64,000 nt of DNA. Origin: JACKFB01 sp041389525 (GTDB taxonomy: Bacteria > Myxococcota_A > UBA9042 > PHBI01 > JACKFB01). The position numbers were made by a program, and so were the translations under genes. This document shows positions 60,982-64,000 of the stretch, in pieces (position 1 is the first letter of the stretch; each line of letters opens with the position of its first letter). Under the pieces are notes generated by a model. That model ran no database searches. It saw only the letters and a program-made list of their open reading frames with translations, and had not been told where the DNA came from. Location of the stretch: NCBI GenBank assembly GCA_041389525.1, contig JAWKRR010000007.1, positions 1-64,000 on the forward strand. Reading direction: 5' to 3'.

Positions 60982-62487
60982 ATGCCCTCAGCGACCACCA
61001 CCGCCAGCATTCTCGCGTTGTGGTTAAGCGGCGCCGCGCTCGCCATCGGCTGCGGTGACATCAACGTGCCCGGCAGCGGCACCACCGACACGACCTCCGA
61101 CGTCAGCACCTCCGACACCGTGGTCGTCGTCACCCCCGGCGACCCCGTCGCCTGCGCCACCTACTGCGACGAGGTCACCTCGATCTGCACAGGCGCCAAC
61201 GAGCAGTACATCAGCAAGTCGGTCTGCCTGAACTACTGCAAGACCTGGGCGGGCATCCCCAAGGGCAGCGACGGCGCGACCTCGGGCAACAGCGCGACCT
61301 GCCGCACCTACCACGCAGGCGTCGCGGCCACGGGCGCGACCGCCACCCACTGCGTACACGCGGGCCCCACGGGCGGCGACACCTGCGGCACCTGGTGCGA
61401 CAACTACTGCCATCTGGCGCTGCGCAACTGCACCGGCGCGCTGAAGCTCTACGACAGCGACGCGGCGTGCCAAGCCGCCTGCAAGACCATGAACGACGGC
61501 GATCGGGCAGGCGCAAAAGAGGGCGACTCGGTGCAGTGCCGCATCAACAACCTCGCGCTGGCGCAGGCCGAGCCTGGGTTCGACGCCATCTACTGCCCTC
61601 GCGGCGCCCAGGACGGCGGCGACACCTGCGCGACCCTGGCTGACTGCGGGACCTACTGCACCGACTTCCTGAAGAACTGCACCGGCGGGAACAACCCGTA
61701 CACCAACGAGCAGCAGTGCAATAACGTGTGCGAGCTGTACTCGAAGTTCCCGAAGGGCGCCGTCGGCACCCAGTCTGGGAACACCGTCGCCTGCCGCACC
61801 TATCACGCCGGCTTGGCAGGCCTCGCGGACGCCGGCACCCACTGCCGCCACGCAGGCCCCACCGGCGGAAACACGTGCGGGACGTGGTGCGAGAACTACT
61901 GCCACCTCGCGATGGTCAACTGCACCGGGGAGTTCGCGCTTTACCCCGACCTCGACGCCTGCATGGACGTCTGCAAGGAGCTGCCCAACGACGGCGCCCT
62001 CCAGAGCACGACCTCGGATACCGTCCAGTGCCGCATCGGGTTCGCCGGGACCGCCGGCATCGAGGGGGACAGCTCGGCCATCACCCAGTGCCCGCAGGCG
62101 GCCGAGTGGGGTCCGTCCTGCCGCGAGCCGCTGCCGACGGGCTGCACCGGCGGGAAGGCCAGCACCATCGACGGTTGCTTGGAGTGTGGCGCGGCCTCGG
62201 CCAACGCCGCCGACGCGGTGGGCGACCTGGCCGAGCTCTACGAGGCCTGCGAGTCCGACGCCGACTGCGCGCTGGTCGACCCGGACACCGAGTGCGCGGG
62301 CGCCTGCGACGTCGCCGTCAACGGCAAGTTCGTGAAGGCCTACGAGTCGCAGATCTCCGCGATCTCCGACGCCTACTGCAAGGACTTCGCCGCCGCCGGC
62401 GCCCTCTGCGTCGCGGTCGACGCCGACTGCGAAGACGCCACCGCGCGCTGCGTCTCAGGCGCCTGCAAGGCCCAGCTCGGCCTCTAG
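60982..62487 (+). CDS. Cys-rich repeat lipoprotein
   Basis: A 501-residue lipoprotein (signal ending LAIGC, Cys ~24). After a Thr/Asp/Ser spacer come four repeats of ~85 residues, each opening with C-x3-C-x6-C (ATYCDEVTSICTG, GTWCDNYCHLALRNCTG, GTYCTDFLKNCTGG, GTWCENYCHLAMVNCTG) and containing a later C-x3-C. A fifth, diverged Cys-rich tail follows (LPTGCTGGKAS ...). Repeats 1 and 3, and 2 and 4, are most alike, suggesting duplication of a two-repeat unit. Function unknown; heavily disulfide-bonded surface protein. Confidence 0.82.
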   Translation: MPSATTTASILALWLSGAALAIGCGDINVPGSGTTDTTSDVSTSDTVVVVTPGDPVACATYCDEVTSICTGANEQYISKSVCLNYCKTWAGIPKGSDGATSGNSATCRTYHAGVAATGATATHCVHAGPTGGDTCGTWCDNYCHLALRNCTGALKLYDSDAACQAACKTMNDGDRAGAKEGDSVQCRINNLALAQAEPGFDAIYCPRGAQDGGDTCATLADCGTYCTDFLKNCTGGNNPYTNEQQCNNVCELYSKFPKGAVGTQSGNTVACRTYHAGLAGLADAGTHCRHAGPTGGNTCGTWCENYCHLAMVNCTGEFALYPDLDACMDVCKELPNDGALQSTTSDTVQCRIGFAGTAGIEGDSSAITQCPQAAEWGPSCREPLPTGCTGGKASTIDGCLECGAASANAADAVGDLAELYEACESDADCALVDPDTECAGACDVAVNGKFVKAYESQISAISDAYCKDFAAAGALCVAVDADCEDATARCVSGACKAQLGL

Positions 62488-62508
62488 GTCGTCGAAGGCG
62501 GCGCCCGC

Positions 62509-64000
62509 TCAGGCGCCGCTGAACCGCCGGCCGAGCCCGCTGCCGGTCGCCACGGCTCGGCCCGTGGCCGCCAGGTGCCGCAGGATCTGCAGCGTGTCGA
62601 CCGGGTCGGCGGCCAGCGCGCCAGCCAGCTCCCCCGCGGTGCCCGACTGACCAGCCGCCAGGGCGGCGACCAGACGCTGCTGCAGCGCGATGATGGCCGT
62701 GGCCGCTCGCTTTCCGGCCTCAACCCCCGGCTGGTGGTAGGCGTTGACGCCGACGAGCGCCGCGTAGATGCCGGTGGCCCGCTCGTAGAGGGCGATGGCG
62801 GCGCCCAGGCTGCGGGCGTCGAGGCGGTCGAGGGTCAGGGTGAGGTGGAGGCGCCCGGCCTCGCCCAAGGCCCGTCGGGTGCCCGCGAGAAAGCCCGAGA
62901 GCGTGTCGGCGCAGGTCACGCCGGGCGCGACCTCAAAGTCGCTCGGCCCGGGGTCCAGCACGTCGATGAAGGTCACGAAGCAGTCGTCCGGCCCCTCGCG
63001 CAGCTGCTGGACGTAGGCGTGCTGGTCGGTGGCGCCCTTGTTGCCGTAGACCGCCAGGCCTTGGTGCACCTCAGCCCCCGCGAGGTCGTGGGCCTTGCCG
63101 ATCGACTCCATCACGAGCTGCTGCAGGTAGCGCGAGAAGAGCTGCAGGCGGTCGCAGTAGGGCAACACCACCATCGCGCGGCGCGCCCTGCCCTCGGTCG
63201 CCAAGAACCAGCCAGCCGCCAGCAGCGCGGCGGGGTTCTGCGCCGGGTCGGACGCGCGGCTGGCGAGGTCCATCTGCGCGGCGCCGCTGAGGAACGCGGG
63301 GCTGTCGAGCCCCAGCAAGGCCATGGGCACCAAGCCCACCGCCGACGTCACCGAGGTGCGGCCGCCGACCCAGTCCCACATGGGGAACCGGGCCAGCCAC
63401 CGATCTCGGGCTGCCTCATCATCGAGGGCGCTGCCCTCGCCTGTGATAGCGACGGCGGAGGCGGCGAAGGGCAAGCCCGCCCGCTCAAAGGCTCGGCGCG
63501 CGGCGAGCAGCCCGTTCTTCGTCTCGACGGTGCCTCCCGACTTCGAGACGACGACGACGAGGAGCCGCCCGAGATCGAGTGGCGCCAGGACGTCGGCGAT
63601 GCCTTGGGGGTCGGTGTTGTCGAGGAAGTGGATGCGGCGGGTGGCGCTGGGCCCGGCCAGCGCTGAGCAGACAAGCTGTGGCCGAGGGCCGAGCCGCCGA
63701 TCCCGATGTGCAGGACGTCGGTGAAGCGCGGGTCCAGGGCCGCGGCGAAGCGGGCGACCGACGCTTGGGACGCGGCGATGGCGTCGCGGAGCTCGGCGTC
63801 GGGAGCGAGCTCGGGCGCGCGCAGCCAGTAGTGGCCGACGCGGCGGCCCTCGTCCGGGTTGGCGATGGCCCCCGCCTCGAGCGACTCCAGCTGCGCGAGC
63901 GCGTCGGCGAGCGGCGCGCGCAACCTGTCCCACCCGTCGGATAGCCCGCTCATTCCTCGCAGATCGAGCGCCAGCCCTGCCGTCTCCACCTCGATGTACA
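62509..64000 (-). CDS. pgi: Glucose-6-phosphate isomerase (partial at window edge, frameshift near 63680)
   Basis: The enzyme interconverts glucose-6-phosphate and fructose-6-phosphate. The N-terminal frame (VLHIGIGGSALG at ~63700) switches to the next frame as PQLVCSALAGPS. Adding one base to the GG at 63680-63681 (CC on the coding strand) restores the expected IGGSALGPQLV. Later signatures are intact: VVVVSKSGGTVETK, RTSVTSAVGLVP, NKGATDQHAYVQQL and GVEAGKRAA. The frame remains open to the window edge upstream, with a GTG at 63989 as a possible start. So it is probably an active housekeeping gene hit by a sequence error. Confidence 0.85.
   Translation of the reverse strand, partial: VHRGGDGRAGARSARNERAIRRVGQVARAARRRARAAGVARGGGHRQPGRGPPRRPLLAARARARSRRRAPRRHRRVPSVGRPLRRGPGPALHRRPAHRDRRLGPRPQLVCSALAGPSATRRIHFLDNTDPQGIADVLAPLDLGRLLVVVVSKSGGTVETKNGLLAARRAFERAGLPFAASAVAITGEGSALDDEAARDRWLARFPMWDWVGGRTSVTSAVGLVPMALLGLDSPAFLSGAAQMDLASRASDPAQNPAALLAAGWFLATEGRARRAMVVLPYCDRLQLFSRYLQQLVMESIGKAHDLAGAEVHQGLAVYGNKGATDQHAYVQQLREGPDDCFVTFIDVLDPGPSDFEVAPGVTCADTLSGFLAGTRRALGEAGRLHLTLTLDRLDARSLGAAIALYERATGIYAALVGVNAYHQPGVEAGKRAATAIIALQQRLVAALAAGQSGTAGELAGALAADPVDTLQILRHLAATGRAVATGSGLGRRFSGA

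Overview
This is a GC-rich (by eye about 70%) bacterial chromosome segment. It carries many Asp/Ala/Glu/Pro-rich lipoproteins, RCC1, kelch and FN3 surface proteins, and GTG or TTG starts that overlap the preceding TGA. Several one- and two-component regulators are also present. Together these point to Myxococcota (former Deltaproteobacteria), perhaps a Bradymonadia- or Sandaracinus-like lineage. The lineage is inferred from gene style; no rRNA or tRNA gene was seen.

Layout. 0-1.9 kb: signalling operon (histidine kinase end, receiver, receiver-GGDEF cyclase, DUF167). 1.9-6.7 kb: a decayed ORF and a minus-strand DUF3604 - parvulin PPIase - HupE/UreJ operon. 6.9-13.8 kb: a four-repeat secreted protein with a putative C-terminal barrel, a divergent TetR/P450 pair with a palindromic operator candidate, a nitronate monooxygenase-like flavoprotein and a nucleotidyltransferase/small-protein pair. 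13.8-23.5 kb: a three-lipoprotein operon, an NAD-binding protein, a D-aminoacylase-like amidohydrolase, an outer-membrane protein, a GT-C glycosyltransferase-like protein and a CPBP protease.

23.55-39.6 kb is the most unusual part. It holds two copies of one module made of a giant secreted gluzincin-type metalloprotease, a downstream RCC1-repeat lipoprotein and an upstream ~430-bp non-coding block. In the left copy the protease is deleted down to its last ~60 codons and joined to the upstream block. In the right copy the protease survives but its RCC1 partner is frameshifted. Between them lie a 5'-truncated radical-SAM-like gene, whose 3' end is duplicated on the far side of the left module, a ribbon-helix-helix gene and a long hairpin.

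39.6-64 kb: a broken methyltransferase, an SDR, a tight operon (peroxiredoxin-like lipoprotein, NAD-binding protein, CehA/McbA-type metallohydrolase, ATP-grasp enzyme), a cNMP-binding/MshEN-like protein, a large lipoprotein, a class III nucleotide cyclase with an unusual Glu/Gly substrate pair, a UPF0462-like/hypothetical/AI-2E-transporter operon, a PAS-PAS-GGDEF-EAL protein, an apparently inactive polysaccharide-deacetylase relative, a Cys-rich repeat lipoprotein and the 3' part of pgi.

Signalling genes are over-represented: a GGDEF cyclase, a GGDEF-EAL protein, a class III cyclase and a cNMP/MshEN protein suggest linked c-di-GMP and cNMP control. At least ten genes show frameshifts, where determinable mostly single missing bases in G/C runs, so residual sequencing indels must be excluded before calling pseudogenes.
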